From assembly GCA_020638655.1 (NCBI GenBank), contig JACKIC010000011.1, forward strand, positions 62,001 to 126,000: 64,000 nucleotides of DNA. The letters run 5' to 3'. Numbering within the stretch: the first letter of the stretch is position 1; every line of letters begins with the position of its first letter. Below, piece by piece: positions 17,367 to 26,611 of the stretch. The notes below the pieces were generated by a model. That model was not told the DNA's origin, did not search any database, and was given only the letters and a program-made list of their open reading frames with translations. The stretch comes from Planctomycetota bacterium (lineage in GTDB: Bacteria; Planctomycetota; UBA1135; UBA2386). The position numbers and the translations under genes were made by a program.

Positions 17367-18344
17367 ATGTCGACGGTTGTTTTCGAGGTGGGGGCAGCCC
17401 TGCTCGGGGCCTGCGTAGGGTCCTTCCTCAACGTCGTCATCTACCGCCTGCCGCAGGAAGATCCCGCCAGACGATCGCTCGGCGGTCGTTCGCACTGCCC
17501 GCACTGCGGCGCGCAGATCCGCTGGTTCGACAATCTGCCCGTGCTCGGCTGGGTGCTGCTGCGCGGGCGCGGCCGCTGCTGCGGGCAGCGCATCGCGTTC
17601 CGCTATCCGCTCGTCGAACTGCTCACCGCGCTGCTGTTCCTCGCGGTGACGCTGTGGTCGCCGTGGAACCTGCCGATCACGATCGACGACCTCGGCGGCC
17701 TGCACGTCGACACTGCGCGGGCGGTCGGCTACGGCCTGCACCTGCTGTTCGTCTCGGTGCTGGTCGCGTGCACGTTCATCGACTTCGACAAGCAGATCCT
17801 GCCCGACGCGATGACCAAGCCGGGCATGGCGATCGGCGTGCTCGCCGGCATCTACCCGGGCATCGCCGGGCCGATCTCGCGCGATGCGTCGACGCCCTAC
17901 GCGCTGCGCACGCTGCTCGCGAGCGTCGTCGGCCTGGCGGTCGGCGCCGGGGTCACGTGGGGCATCCGCTGGCTCGGCTCGCGCGTCTTCGGCAAGGAGG
18001 CGATGGGGCTCGGCGACGTCAAGTTCCTCGGCATGATCGGCGCGTTCCTCGGCTGGCAGGGCGCGCTGCTCACCCTGTTCCTGGGCTGCGTGGTCGGCGC
18101 CGTGGTCGGCGGTCTCGCGGCGCTGCGCGGCGGGCTGGGGCTGCGCATCCCGTTCGGTCCGTACCTCGCGCTGGGCGCGTTGATCGCGCTGTTCGCGCAG
18201 GACCACGTCTACGTCTTCTTGTTCGACACATGGCCGGAGTGGCAGCGGCGCAACCCGTCGTCACAGTTCCTGCTGCTCGGCATGGCCGTGTTGTCGTTGT
18301 TCGCGTTGTTCGTGCTCGTGCGCCGTGGGCGCCGCGCAGGATGA
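17367..18344 (+). CDS. pilD: Prepilin peptidase (A24 family, type IV prepilin leader peptidase/methylase)
   Basis: This inner-membrane aspartic protease cleaves the leader of type IV prepilins and usually N-methylates the new N-terminus. The 325-residue protein has the expected N-terminal GSFLNVVIYRLP stretch and the cytoplasmic zinc-type loop with C44-X2-C47 and DNLPVLGW. The second cysteine pair is compressed to adjacent Cys71-Cys72 instead of the usual CxxC. The two catalytic aspartate regions are FIDFDKQILPD (138-147) and GLGDVK (D217). Several membrane helices follow. Its likely substrate is the pilin at 26612; the pilus block lies 3 kb downstream, separated by the OmpA-like and EF-G-like genes. 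Confidence 0.95.
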   Translation: MSTVVFEVGAALLGACVGSFLNVVIYRLPQEDPARRSLGGRSHCPHCGAQIRWFDNLPVLGWVLLRGRGRCCGQRIAFRYPLVELLTALLFLAVTLWSPWNLPITIDDLGGLHVDTARAVGYGLHLLFVSVLVACTFIDFDKQILPDAMTKPGMAIGVLAGIYPGIAGPISRDASTPYALRTLLASVVGLAVGAGVTWGIRWLGSRVFGKEAMGLGDVKFLGMIGAFLGWQGALLTLFLGCVVGAVVGGLAALRGGLGLRIPFGPYLALGALIALFAQDHVYVFLFDTWPEWQRRNPSSQFLLLGMAVLSLFALFVLVRRGRRAG

Positions 18345-18388
18345 TCCATTCGTCGTTTGCACCGATTCGATTCCGTTTGGGAGGCACC

Positions 18389-19033
18389 ATGATGTTCCGC
18401 AAGACACTCCTTCTCTTCGCCGCCGCAGCGATGACGCTGTTGCCGAGCTGCACGGCCCGTTACCAGGACATGCTTCGCGATCGCGATTCGCGCATCCGCG
18501 ACCTCAACGGCGAGGTCGCGCGCCTGCGCGGCGAGAACGACGACCTGCAGCGCCGGCTCGCCTCGGCGGCGACCGTCACGCCGACGCCCGCCGCGGCCAA
18601 GCGCGACGACAGCGAGGTCAGCGACATCCAGCGCGACGTCGGTCCCGACGCCTACGTCGATCGCCGTCGCGGCCGCATCAGCATCGGCGTGCAGGACAAG
18701 GTGACCTTCGACTCGGGCAGCAAGACCCTCAAGGACTCGTCGCACTCCGTGCTACGCAACGTCGCGAACGTGCTCAAGGACAAGTTCGCGGGGCGGCGCT
18801 TCTTCATCGAAGGCCACACCGACACCGATCCGATCGTCAAGACCAAGGGGCTCTACCGCAACAACCGGCACCTGTCGTTCGAGCGCGCCGACTCCGTGGC
18901 GGCGTGGCTGATCAAGCAGGGTGTGCCGGAGTCCTCGATCGTGGTCGTCGCCTACGGCCAGTTCGATCCTCGCGACCCGAAGAACAAGGAAGCCAACCGC
19001 CGCGTCGAGATCGTCGTCGGCGACAGCCTCTGA
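18389..19033 (+). CDS. OmpA/Pal-like peptidoglycan-binding lipoprotein
   Basis: The 214-residue product begins after a good Shine-Dalgarno (GGGAGG) at ATG 18389. A signal ends in LLPSC with Cys21, so it is a lipoprotein. Residues about 30-60 form a short coiled coil (DRDSRIRDLNGEVARLRGEN). The C-terminal 130 residues are an OmpA-C domain, with TFDSGSKTLK, FFIEGHTDTDP, LSFERADSVAAWL and the terminal NRRVEIVV, which is typical of non-covalent peptidoglycan binding. The likely role is to tie the outer membrane to the wall. It follows prepilin peptidase by 44 nt and may be co-transcribed with it. It is not necessarily the Tol-Pal protein itself. Confidence 0.9.
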   Translation: MMFRKTLLLFAAAAMTLLPSCTARYQDMLRDRDSRIRDLNGEVARLRGENDDLQRRLASAATVTPTPAAAKRDDSEVSDIQRDVGPDAYVDRRRGRISIGVQDKVTFDSGSKTLKDSSHSVLRNVANVLKDKFAGRRFFIEGHTDTDPIVKTKGLYRNNRHLSFERADSVAAWLIKQGVPESSIVVVAYGQFDPRDPKNKEANRRVEIVVGDSL

Positions 19034-19139
19034 GCGGGCTGGTCCTCCAGGGGAGTGCGGCCCGCGCGCGATGCGCCTACGGGGCCCGGCTGTGGCGTCA
19101 AGTCGCAGTTGGGCCCGGGTCCGCACGACGCAGTGCGGC

Positions 19140-19167
19140 TTCCCCCGGCCGCCGGGCCTGATATAAC
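19140..19167 (+). promoter_or_regulatory. Probable sigma-70-type promoter for the EF-G-like gene
   Basis: TTCCCC (19140-19145) and TATAAC (19162-19167) are separated by 16 bases. TATAAC stands out in the G+C-rich surroundings. It would give a leader of about 105 nt that carries the hairpin at 19238. Confidence 0.45.
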
Positions 19168-19237
19168 GAAGTGTCCCAGGTGCCACGGTTTCCGGCGGCT
19201 ACCCCACCGGACTCCGCGGCGGCGGGCACATCGTTTC

Positions 19238-19255
19238 GCGCCCCGAACGGGGCGC
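19238..19255 (+). promoter_or_regulatory. Leader hairpin before the EF-G-like gene
   Basis: GCGCCCC and GGGGCGC form a perfect 7-bp stem with a GAAC loop, ending 22 nt before the start codon. It could affect translation or transcript stability; no riboswitch class is recognised. Confidence 0.35.
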
Positions 19256-19277
19256 TTCGTCCCCTCGGAGTGACCCA

Positions 19278-21311
19278 ATGGCCCATACATCGGAGCAAGT
19301 CCGCAACGTCGCCCTGGTCGGGCACGGACATGCGGGCAAGACCGCCCTCCTCGACGCGATCGCGTTCCACCTCAAGCTCAGCTCGCGTCTTGGCAGCACC
19401 GCCGACGGCACCAGCCTGAGCGACATCGACGCCGAGGAGAAGGAGCGACGACAGACCCTGTCGGCGCACCTGTTCCAGCTGCCGATCGGCGACACGGTCT
19501 GCAACGTGTTCGACACGCCTGGGCACCCCGACTTCCTCGGTGAGGTGCTCGCGGCGATGGACGCGGTGGAGACCGCGCTGTTCGTCGTCAACGCCGCCAA
19601 CCCGGTGACGTTCCATCTGCGCCACCTGTGGAAGCGCGCGGGTGACCTCGGCATCGGCCGCGCGATCGCGATCACGCACCTCGACCAGGACAACACCGAC
19701 TTCGAGGCGGTGGTCGAGGAGCTGCGCACGGCCTTCGGCCACGCGGTCGTGCCGGCGTCGTACCCCAACGCGACCGGGGCCGCCTTCAAGTCGGTTCACG
19801 ACGTGACGCACCGCGAAGGCCCCAAGGCCGAGCAGTACCACGACATGATCGAGGAGGACGAGGCCGAGGTCGACGACACCTTGATGGAGCACTACCTCGA
19901 GACCGGCCACCTCGACGAGCACGAGTTCGAGGAGAACCTGCGCCGCGCGGTGGCGCGCGGCAACCTGGTCCCGGTGTTCGCGGTCTGCCCCAACCGCGGG
20001 CTCGGCCTCGAGCAGCTGCTCGAGTTCATCTCGCACCACTTCCCGTCACCCGTGTGCTTCGGCGCGCGCCCCGCCGGCGAGCCCGGCTCGGGCGCCTACG
20101 GGCAGCTCGTCGAGCCCGACGACGGGCCGTTCGTGGCCAAGGTGTGCCGCGTCGTGTCCGACCCGTACGTCGGGCGCCTGTCGGTGCTGCGTTGCCTGCG
20201 CGGCAAGCTGAGCAAGGACCAGAACGTCGTCGACGTGCGCACCGGGCAGAGCCACAAGGTCGCGCACCTCTACGCCGTGCACGGCAAGGACACCAAGGAG
20301 ATCGGCGAGGTCGTCGCCGGCGACCTGTTCGCGGTCGGCAAGATCGAGGACTTCCTGCTCGGCGACACGCTCACCGACGGCACCAGGCTCGAACTGCCGC
20401 GCGTCGCCTTCCCGGTGCCGACCTACTCGCGGCACATCTGGCCGAAGGCGCGCGGCGACGAGCAGAAGATCGGCCACGCGGTCGAGAAGATCGGCATCGA
20501 GGACCCGACGTTCCTGCACGATCGCGACAAGGAGACCGGCGAGTTCCTGGTCACGGGCATGAGCCCGCTGCACCTCGACGTGCACTTCCAGCGGCTCAAC
20601 CGTAAACACCACGTCGCGGTGGAGCACGGTCCGCCCACGATTCCCTACCGCGAGACGATCACGGCGCGCGCCGACGGCCATCACCGGCACAAGAAGCAGA
20701 GCGGTGGCCGCGGCCAGTTCGCCGAGGTCTATCTGCGCGTGGCGCCCAAGCAGCACGGCGAAGGCTTCGAGTTCGTCGACTCGGTCGTCGGCGGCTCGAT
20801 CCCGCGGCAGTTCATCCCCGAGGTCGAGAAGGGCGTGCGCAAGTTCCTGACCCGCGGCTCGCTGGCCGGCTTCCCCGTCGTCGACGTGCAGGCCGAGGTC
20901 TACGACGGCAAGTACCACGACGTCGACAGCGACCAGATCAGCTTCCAGCTGGCAGGCGAGCGGGCGTTCCTCGACGGCTTCTCCAAGGCGCGCCCGATCC
21001 TGCTCGAGCCGGTCATGGACGTCGAGATCCACGTGCCCGAGCGCTTCACGGGCGACGTCGCCGGCAACCTGTCCGGCGCGCGCGGCCGGCTGGCCGGCAT
21101 GGAGGTGCACGAGGGCGTGCAGATGATCAAGGCGCACGTGCCGCTGGCATCGATGTTGGAATACTCGACACAGCTGCGCTCGATCACGGCCGGCGAGGGC
21201 ACCTACACGATGCAGTTCGCGCACTACGAGCCGGTGCCACCGCACCTTCAGGCCGAGATCGTCAAGAACCGCAAGGCGGTCGTGGACCAGCACCACGGCG
21301 AGCACCGCTAG
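19278..21311 (+). CDS. Elongation factor G-like translational GTPase
   Basis: This 677-residue protein has EF-G organisation: a G domain, domain II (about 280-370), and domains III-V ending in a typical EF-G C-terminus (HYEPVPPHLQAEIV). G1 is GHGHAGKT (15-22), where canonical EF-G has GHVDHGKT-like sequences, and G3 is DTPGH (79-83). The guanine-specificity motif is THLD (133-136), not NKxD, so nucleotide recognition may be altered. An EF-G-like ribosome-associated role, possibly recycling or stress-related and not canonical translocation, fits the family of extra EF-Gs in Planctomycetota and other phyla. A Shine-Dalgarno GGAG lies 8-10 nt before ATG. No ribosomal genes are nearby. Confidence 0.88.
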   Translation: MAHTSEQVRNVALVGHGHAGKTALLDAIAFHLKLSSRLGSTADGTSLSDIDAEEKERRQTLSAHLFQLPIGDTVCNVFDTPGHPDFLGEVLAAMDAVETALFVVNAANPVTFHLRHLWKRAGDLGIGRAIAITHLDQDNTDFEAVVEELRTAFGHAVVPASYPNATGAAFKSVHDVTHREGPKAEQYHDMIEEDEAEVDDTLMEHYLETGHLDEHEFEENLRRAVARGNLVPVFAVCPNRGLGLEQLLEFISHHFPSPVCFGARPAGEPGSGAYGQLVEPDDGPFVAKVCRVVSDPYVGRLSVLRCLRGKLSKDQNVVDVRTGQSHKVAHLYAVHGKDTKEIGEVVAGDLFAVGKIEDFLLGDTLTDGTRLELPRVAFPVPTYSRHIWPKARGDEQKIGHAVEKIGIEDPTFLHDRDKETGEFLVTGMSPLHLDVHFQRLNRKHHVAVEHGPPTIPYRETITARADGHHRHKKQSGGRGQFAEVYLRVAPKQHGEGFEFVDSVVGGSIPRQFIPEVEKGVRKFLTRGSLAGFPVVDVQAEVYDGKYHDVDSDQISFQLAGERAFLDGFSKARPILLEPVMDVEIHVPERFTGDVAGNLSGARGRLAGMEVHEGVQMIKAHVPLASMLEYSTQLRSITAGEGTYTMQFAHYEPVPPHLQAEIVKNRKAVVDQHHGEHR

Positions 21312-21324
21312 CCGCAGATCCCCG

Positions 21325-21349
21325 GGCCGGCGGCACCGCGCCGCCGGCC
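21325..21349 (+). terminator. Hairpin between the EF-G-like gene and pilT
   Basis: GGCCGGCGGC (21325-21334) pairs perfectly with GCCGCCGGCC (21340-21349) around an ACCGC loop. There is no T-tract, so it may be a pause site or a 3' stabilising stem and not an efficient terminator. A possible -10 hexamer TAGACC for the pilus operon lies at 21446-21451. Confidence 0.45.
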
Positions 21350-21496
21350 GCGCAAGCGCCCGTGCCGCCGGGCCGCGCCGCCCGCCGCCTCTCCGATCGA
21401 GGCGCCGCCGGGCAAGGCCTCAATGCGACAGGCCCCGTCGACCGATAGACCGCTCCGGGTCCGGATCCATCCGCACCCTCACAGGAGCGCGTCAAC

Positions 21497-22588
21497 ATGG
21501 TCTCGATGGAAGAACTGCTGAACCTCATGGTTCAGCGCGGCGGGTCCGACTTGCACATCTCGGTGGGTTCTCCTCCCAAGATTCGCATCGACGGCAAGCT
21601 CGTCGACACGGAGCACGAACCGCTGATGCCCGAGCAGACCAAGAAGTTGATCTACTCGGTGATCGGTCCCGATCAGGTCGCCAAGCTCGAGAAGCAGCTC
21701 GAAATCGACTTCTCGTTCGGCGTCGCCAACCTGGGTCGTTTCCGCACCAACGCGTTCGTGCAACGCGGCTCGATCGCCGCGGTGCTGCGCGTGATCCCGT
21801 TCGAGGTCTTCGACTTCGAGACGATCGGCCTGCCCAAGAAGGTCTGCGAGTGGATCTGCAACCTGCCGCGCGGCCTGGTGCTGTGCACCGGCGCGACCGG
21901 CTCGGGCAAGTCGACGACGCTCGCGTCGATGATCAACTACGTCAACGAGACGCGGCAGAGCCACATCATCACGATCGAGGACCCGATCGAGTTCCTGCAC
22001 CGGAACAAGGGCTGCCTGATCAACCAGCGTGAGGTCGGCGGCGACACCCTGGGCTTCGACAAGGCGCTCAAGTCGGTGCTGCGTCAGGACCCCGACGTCG
22101 TGCTGGTCGGCGAAATGCGCGACCTCGAGACGATCGAGGCGGCGCTGACGCTCGCCGAGACGGGCCACCTGACTTTCGCGACCCTGCACACGTCCGACGT
22201 GTGCCAGACCGTGAACCGCATCGTCGACGTCTTCCCGGCGCACCAGCAGCAGCAGATCCGCACGATGCTGTCGTTCACGCTGCAGGCCGTCGTCTGCCAG
22301 CAGCTGGTGCCGCGCATCCACGGCAAGGGCCGCGTGCTCGCCGCCGAGATCATGATCGTCACGCCCGCGATCCGGGCGCTGATCCGCGACAACAAGGCGC
22401 ACCAGATCATGTCGACGATCCAGACCGGTGGCGCGCAGGGCATGCGCACCATGAACCAGTCGCTGTTCGACCTCTACCGGGCGGGGACCATCAGCTACGA
22501 GGACGCGATGGAGCACTGCGGTGACCACGCCGACTTCCAGCGCCTGATGGAACGTGCCGGCACCGGTGGCGCCCGCGCGACGCGGTGA
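21497..22588 (+). CDS. pilT: Type IV pilus retraction ATPase PilT
   Basis: PilT is the hexameric cytoplasmic ATPase that depolymerises type IV pili, giving twitching, adhesion and DNA uptake. The 363-residue length is typical. Motifs include SDLHISVGSPP (17-27), the Walker A GATGSGKST (132-140), an acidic EDPIEFLH box, the Walker B region VVLVGEMRD (about 193-201) and HLTFATLHT. The PilT-specific C-terminal motif is AIRALIRDNK, close to the AIRNLIRE box required for retraction. An AGGAG Shine-Dalgarno precedes ATG. It is followed after 3 nt by pilB, so the pair is almost certainly one transcript. Confidence 0.96.
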   Translation: MVSMEELLNLMVQRGGSDLHISVGSPPKIRIDGKLVDTEHEPLMPEQTKKLIYSVIGPDQVAKLEKQLEIDFSFGVANLGRFRTNAFVQRGSIAAVLRVIPFEVFDFETIGLPKKVCEWICNLPRGLVLCTGATGSGKSTTLASMINYVNETRQSHIITIEDPIEFLHRNKGCLINQREVGGDTLGFDKALKSVLRQDPDVVLVGEMRDLETIEAALTLAETGHLTFATLHTSDVCQTVNRIVDVFPAHQQQQIRTMLSFTLQAVVCQQLVPRIHGKGRVLAAEIMIVTPAIRALIRDNKAHQIMSTIQTGGAQGMRTMNQSLFDLYRAGTISYEDAMEHCGDHADFQRLMERAGTGGARATR

Positions 22589-22591
22589 TCC

Positions 22592-24304
22592 ATGAGTCAA
22601 TTCGCGAAGAAGCTGCGCGGCATCCTCGAGAAGGCGGGCAAGCTCGACTCCGCCACCGGGGACACTCTGCTCGCCGAGGCGCAGAGTGAGAAGCGGCCGT
22701 TCACGGAGGTGCTGGTCAAGAAGGGCGTCGCCACCGAGCACGAGCTGCTCGCGTTGATCGCCAAGGCGGCCAACGTGCCGCCGATCGACCTGACCAAGCT
22801 GATCGTCAACAAGGAGGTGCTGGAGTCCGTGCCCGAAGACGTGGCGCGTGAGTACTGCATCTTCCCGGTCGACCGGATCGGCAACATCATCACCGTCGCG
22901 GTCGCCAACCCGTTCGACGTGCTCAAGCTCGACGACATCCGCATCATCACGGGTTGTCAGCTGCGCACCGTCGTCAGCACCGCCGAGGAGATCGAGAAGA
23001 TCCGCGGCAAGGGTTACCAGAAGGAGAGCGAGTCGGTCGACGGCATCCTCGGCTCGTTCGACGACTCCGACGTCGAGCTCAAGGAAGCCGACATCGACGA
23101 CGAGAGCACCGACCTGTCGGCGATCAGCGACGAGGACTCGCCGGTCGTCAAGCTCGTCAACAAGATGATCCTGGACGCCTGCAACACCGGCGCGTCCGAC
23201 ATCCACATCGAGCCGTTCGAGAAGAAGGTGATCATCCGCTACCGCAAGGACGGCTGCCTCTACGAGGCGATGACGCTGCCCAAGCGCATGCAGAACAACA
23301 TCACCTCGCGCATCAAGATCATGTCCAAGCTGGACATCGCCGAGAAGCGCAGGCCGCAGGACGGCAAGTTCCAGATGAAGATCGGCCACAAGGCGGTCGA
23401 CTTCCGCGTGTCGATCCTGCCGGTGGTCTGGGGCGAGAAGACCGTCTTCCGCATCCTCGACTCCAGCAACCTCGCCCTCGACATCAAGTCGCTGGGCTTC
23501 GAGAAGCAGCCGATGGAGGACTACCTGTGGGCGTGTGCGCAGCCCTACGGCATGATCCTCGTCACCGGTCCGACGGGTTCTGGTAAGTCGACGACGCTGT
23601 ACTCGGCGGTCAAGCACATCGCCGCGCCCGACATCAACCTGGTCACGGTCGAGGACCCGGTCGAATACCAGCTCGAGGGCATCAACCAGGTGCCGGTCAA
23701 TCCCAAGGCCGGCCTGACGTTCGGCGGCGCGCTGCGTTCGATCCTGCGTCAGGACCCCGATGTGGTGCTGCTCGGCGAGATTCGCGACCAGGAGACCCTC
23801 GAGATCGCGGTCAAGGCCGCGCTCACGGGCCACCTGGTGCTCAGCACGCTGCACACCAACGACGCGCCGTCGACCATCACCCGCATGGTCGACATGGGTA
23901 TGGACCCGTTCATGGTCGCCAGCTCGACGCTGCTGATCTGCGCGCAACGTCTCGGCCGCAAGCTGTGTCCGAACTGCAAGAAGCGCGTCGAGATCCAGAA
24001 GGACGTGCTGATCCGCCTCGGCTTCGCCGAGGAGGACTTCGCGGCCGGCCACGACATGGAGTTCTACGAGCCCGTCGGCTGCCCGCGCTGCAACCAGGGC
24101 TACAAGGGCCGCTTCGCGCTGCTCGAGACGATGCGCATGACCGAGGGCGTCAAGCGCATGGTCGTCGACCGCGCGCACATCGCCGACATCAAGAAGCTCG
24201 CGCTGAGCGAAGGCATGTTGACGCTGCGACGCTGCGGCCTGCTGAACGCGATGCGCGGCAAGACCAGCCTGCAAGAGGTCGAGTCGTCGACCATGGCGGA
24301 CTGA
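22592..24304 (+). CDS. pilB: Type IV pilus extension ATPase PilB
   Basis: PilB/GspE-type ATPase powering pilin assembly. The 570-residue protein has an N-terminal GspE-N (MshEN) domain (about 1-140), an acidic linker, and the catalytic domain with ASDIHIEP (201-208), Walker A GPTGSGKST (326-334), Walker B DVVLLGEIRD (about 386-395) and HLVLSTLHT. The tetracysteine zinc site is C459-X2-C462 and C497-X2-C500, which is typical of extension and not retraction ATPases. It starts 3 nt after pilT, and pilC follows 38 nt downstream. Confidence 0.96.
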   Translation: MSQFAKKLRGILEKAGKLDSATGDTLLAEAQSEKRPFTEVLVKKGVATEHELLALIAKAANVPPIDLTKLIVNKEVLESVPEDVAREYCIFPVDRIGNIITVAVANPFDVLKLDDIRIITGCQLRTVVSTAEEIEKIRGKGYQKESESVDGILGSFDDSDVELKEADIDDESTDLSAISDEDSPVVKLVNKMILDACNTGASDIHIEPFEKKVIIRYRKDGCLYEAMTLPKRMQNNITSRIKIMSKLDIAEKRRPQDGKFQMKIGHKAVDFRVSILPVVWGEKTVFRILDSSNLALDIKSLGFEKQPMEDYLWACAQPYGMILVTGPTGSGKSTTLYSAVKHIAAPDINLVTVEDPVEYQLEGINQVPVNPKAGLTFGGALRSILRQDPDVVLLGEIRDQETLEIAVKAALTGHLVLSTLHTNDAPSTITRMVDMGMDPFMVASSTLLICAQRLGRKLCPNCKKRVEIQKDVLIRLGFAEEDFAAGHDMEFYEPVGCPRCNQGYKGRFALLETMRMTEGVKRMVVDRAHIADIKKLALSEGMLTLRRCGLLNAMRGKTSLQEVESSTMAD

Positions 24305-24342
24305 GCACGGGAATACGACGGTAGCAACAGGCAAGGGGAATC

Positions 24343-25590
24343 ATGGCCACGAAGTTCAAGTACGAAGCGAAGGACGCCTCCGGCAAGACCGTCAAGGGTT
24401 CGGTGGCGGCGTCGAGCCAGTCCGAAGCGGTCGCCGACTTGCGTCGTCGCAACCTGACCCCGGTGGACGTGAAGAAGGCCGGTGGCCTGTTCGGCCTCGG
24501 CGGCGGCGGCGGCGGTGGGCCGAAGGGGCGCAAGAAGGCGACCCGGTCCAGCGTGCAGAAGGGGGAGCTCGAAGTCTTCACCCGCCAGCTGTCGACGATG
24601 CTCAGCGCCGGTATCCCGATGCTCGAGGCGCTCGAGATCCTCGCCGACCAGGCCGAGTCTCCTGGCTTCGCCTTCTGCCTCGACAAGGTCGTCGAGGACA
24701 TCCGCTCGGGCTCCGACCTCAGCAAGGCGATGGAGCCGCACAAGCGGGTCTTCTCGCACATCTACGTCAGCATGATCCGCGCCGGTGAGGTCTCGGGTCA
24801 GATTGACATCATCCTGCAGCGCCTCGCCGACTATCTCGAGGCGGCGGCGCACCTGCGCAGCGAGATCAAGTCGGCGATGACCTACCCGGTCATCTCGCTG
24901 TTCTTGGTCATCGGCATCGCGTCGTTCCTGATGATCGGCATCGTGCCGTCGTTCAAGCCCGTGTTCGACTCGCTCGAGGTCGAACTGCCGGGTCTGACCG
25001 TGTTCATCATGGACATCGCGTTCTTCATGCGCGACTACTGGTACCTGATCTTCGGCGGCATGTTCGGCGCGTTCGTCGGCATCAAGGCGCTGTGCAAGAC
25101 GCCCAAGGGCGCCTACGCCAAGGACGCGCTGATGCTGCGCGTGCCGGTGTTCGGCGTGCTGTTCAAGAAGGTCGCCCTGTCGCGCTTCGCGCGCACGTTC
25201 TCGACGCTGGTCAAGAGCGGCGTGCCGATCCTCGGCGCGATGGAGATCGTCTCCGACACGGCGGGCAACCTGGTGATCTCCGGCATCGTCGACCGCGCGC
25301 GCGACAGCGTGCGCAACGGTGAGAGCCTGTCCGACCCGTTCATGAAGTCGACGGTGTTCCCGCCGATGGTCACCAAGATGATGGCGATCGGTGAACGTTC
25401 CGGCGCGCTCGACGCGCTGCTCGAGAAGATCGCCGAGTTCTACGACCAGCAGGTCGAGGCCGAGGTCAAGGGACTCACGTCGATGATCGAGCCGATCATG
25501 ATCGCGATCATGGGTGTGATCGTGGGCGGCATCGTGCTCGCGGTGTTCCTGCCGATCTTCAAGCTGCAGGAGAAGCTCTCGGGCGGCTGA
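24343..25590 (+). CDS. pilC: Type IV pilus inner-membrane platform protein PilC
   Basis: PilC/GspF platform protein that couples the cytoplasmic ATPases to pilin assembly. The 415-residue product begins FKYEAKDASGKTVKG, the family start, then has an unusual glycine run (GLGGGGGGGPKG, about 50-61) before two T2SSF domains. Each contains the typical FTRQLSTMLSAGIPMLEAL / FARTFSTLVKSGVPILGAM pattern. Three hydrophobic segments are visible, including the last one near residues 385-405. An AAGGGG-type ribosome site precedes ATG. Confidence 0.95.
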   Translation: MATKFKYEAKDASGKTVKGSVAASSQSEAVADLRRRNLTPVDVKKAGGLFGLGGGGGGGPKGRKKATRSSVQKGELEVFTRQLSTMLSAGIPMLEALEILADQAESPGFAFCLDKVVEDIRSGSDLSKAMEPHKRVFSHIYVSMIRAGEVSGQIDIILQRLADYLEAAAHLRSEIKSAMTYPVISLFLVIGIASFLMIGIVPSFKPVFDSLEVELPGLTVFIMDIAFFMRDYWYLIFGGMFGAFVGIKALCKTPKGAYAKDALMLRVPVFGVLFKKVALSRFARTFSTLVKSGVPILGAMEIVSDTAGNLVISGIVDRARDSVRNGESLSDPFMKSTVFPPMVTKMMAIGERSGALDALLEKIAEFYDQQVEAEVKGLTSMIEPIMIAIMGVIVGGIVLAVFLPIFKLQEKLSGG

Positions 25591-25636
25591 TCCGCCCGGG
25601 TGACCGGCGAACCACGAAGGCAAAGGGAGAAGGATC

Positions 25637-26515
25637 GTGAACGAAGCTCAAGGACGCGCGCTGCTCTACGGCGGCGCGATGGTGATCGTCGTCGGACTGT
25701 GCGCGGCGAGCATGCTCTACCGGCCGGAGCCGGACGTCTACACGCTGCTCAGCAGCGCCGACGTGCAGCTGCGCATGGCCTACGCGATCCCGGCGGTCGA
25801 CAAGCAGGGCGTATCGCTGTCGGCGCGCGACGAGATGATCGCCGACGCGCAGAAGAACCTGGACCTGGTCGAGCAGATCAAGCCCGGCATGGCCTGCACG
25901 GCCGAGTTCCGGGGCTTCGTGCACATGCTGCGCGGCGAGCCCAAGCAGGCAGCGGCCACCTACGCCGAAGCCCGCCGCTGCCAGGACTGCACGGCCGAGC
26001 AGGCCGACGTGCTGACCTTCAACCAGGCGCGCATGCTGGCCGAGGCCGGCGACATCGACGCCGCCCTGCAGGTGTTCTCGGTCAACGCGGCGCGGCTGGA
26101 TTCCCGGTTCGGGACGCAGCGCAACCTCGAGGAAGCGTCGATGCTGCGCCGGGTCGGGCGGGTGCAGGAGGCCGAGCAGCGCGTCGACGGCGTCGTCGCC
26201 GGCGGCGCGGTGGATGCGATGTCATGGCTGCAAGCCGGTCGCGAGTACCTCGAGCTCGGCAAGAGTGACAAGGCGGAGCGCGCCCTGACGTCGGCACAGG
26301 CCGATGTGCCAATTGCGAACTACTACCTCGCCCGCCTCAAGTTGGTGGCTGGCGATGTCGATAGAGCTCTGGCGTTGCTGGAAACGGCGACCGCCGCGGT
26401 GCCCGGAGATGCACGGCGTCTGCTTCGTGAAGAAGCGGAGGTCTGGCAGGGAATCGCGACGGACGTTCGCTTCGAGCAGCTCCAGACGCCGCGCGCTGCG
26501 ACCCCTGGTCGCTGA
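25637..26515 (+). CDS. Membrane-anchored TPR protein in the pilus operon
   Basis: This 292-residue protein of unknown role starts at GTG 25637 behind a purine-rich GGGAGAAGG site. One N-terminal membrane helix (about 11-28) is followed by a likely extracytoplasmic helical-repeat region. TPR-like helices are seen around residues 95-270, for example QADVLTFNQARMLAEAGDID and SWLQAGREYLELGKSDKAER. A CQDC pair lies near residue 116. It sits between pilC and pilA, so a part in pilus biogenesis, similar in position to PilF/PilW-type TPR helpers, is reasonable. It lacks a lipobox, so it is not a typical PilF pilotin. Confidence 0.75.
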   Translation: MNEAQGRALLYGGAMVIVVGLCAASMLYRPEPDVYTLLSSADVQLRMAYAIPAVDKQGVSLSARDEMIADAQKNLDLVEQIKPGMACTAEFRGFVHMLRGEPKQAAATYAEARRCQDCTAEQADVLTFNQARMLAEAGDIDAALQVFSVNAARLDSRFGTQRNLEEASMLRRVGRVQEAEQRVDGVVAGGAVDAMSWLQAGREYLELGKSDKAERALTSAQADVPIANYYLARLKLVAGDVDRALALLETATAAVPGDARRLLREEAEVWQGIATDVRFEQLQTPRAATPGR

Positions 26516-26611
26516 GCGGGGCGAGAAGGAAGAGAAAGGGGAACCACACAAAGGGGAACCGATCGGCGGCCACGTCGGCCGTCGACCAGAACAGGTTGTA
26601 CGGGAGAAAAC

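Noticed and set aside
17237..18388. Extension of the OmpA-like gene upstream through prepilin peptidase.
   Set aside because: It is out of frame with the peptidase, whose protein is clearly real, and the ATG at 18389 has a strong ribosome site and signal peptide.
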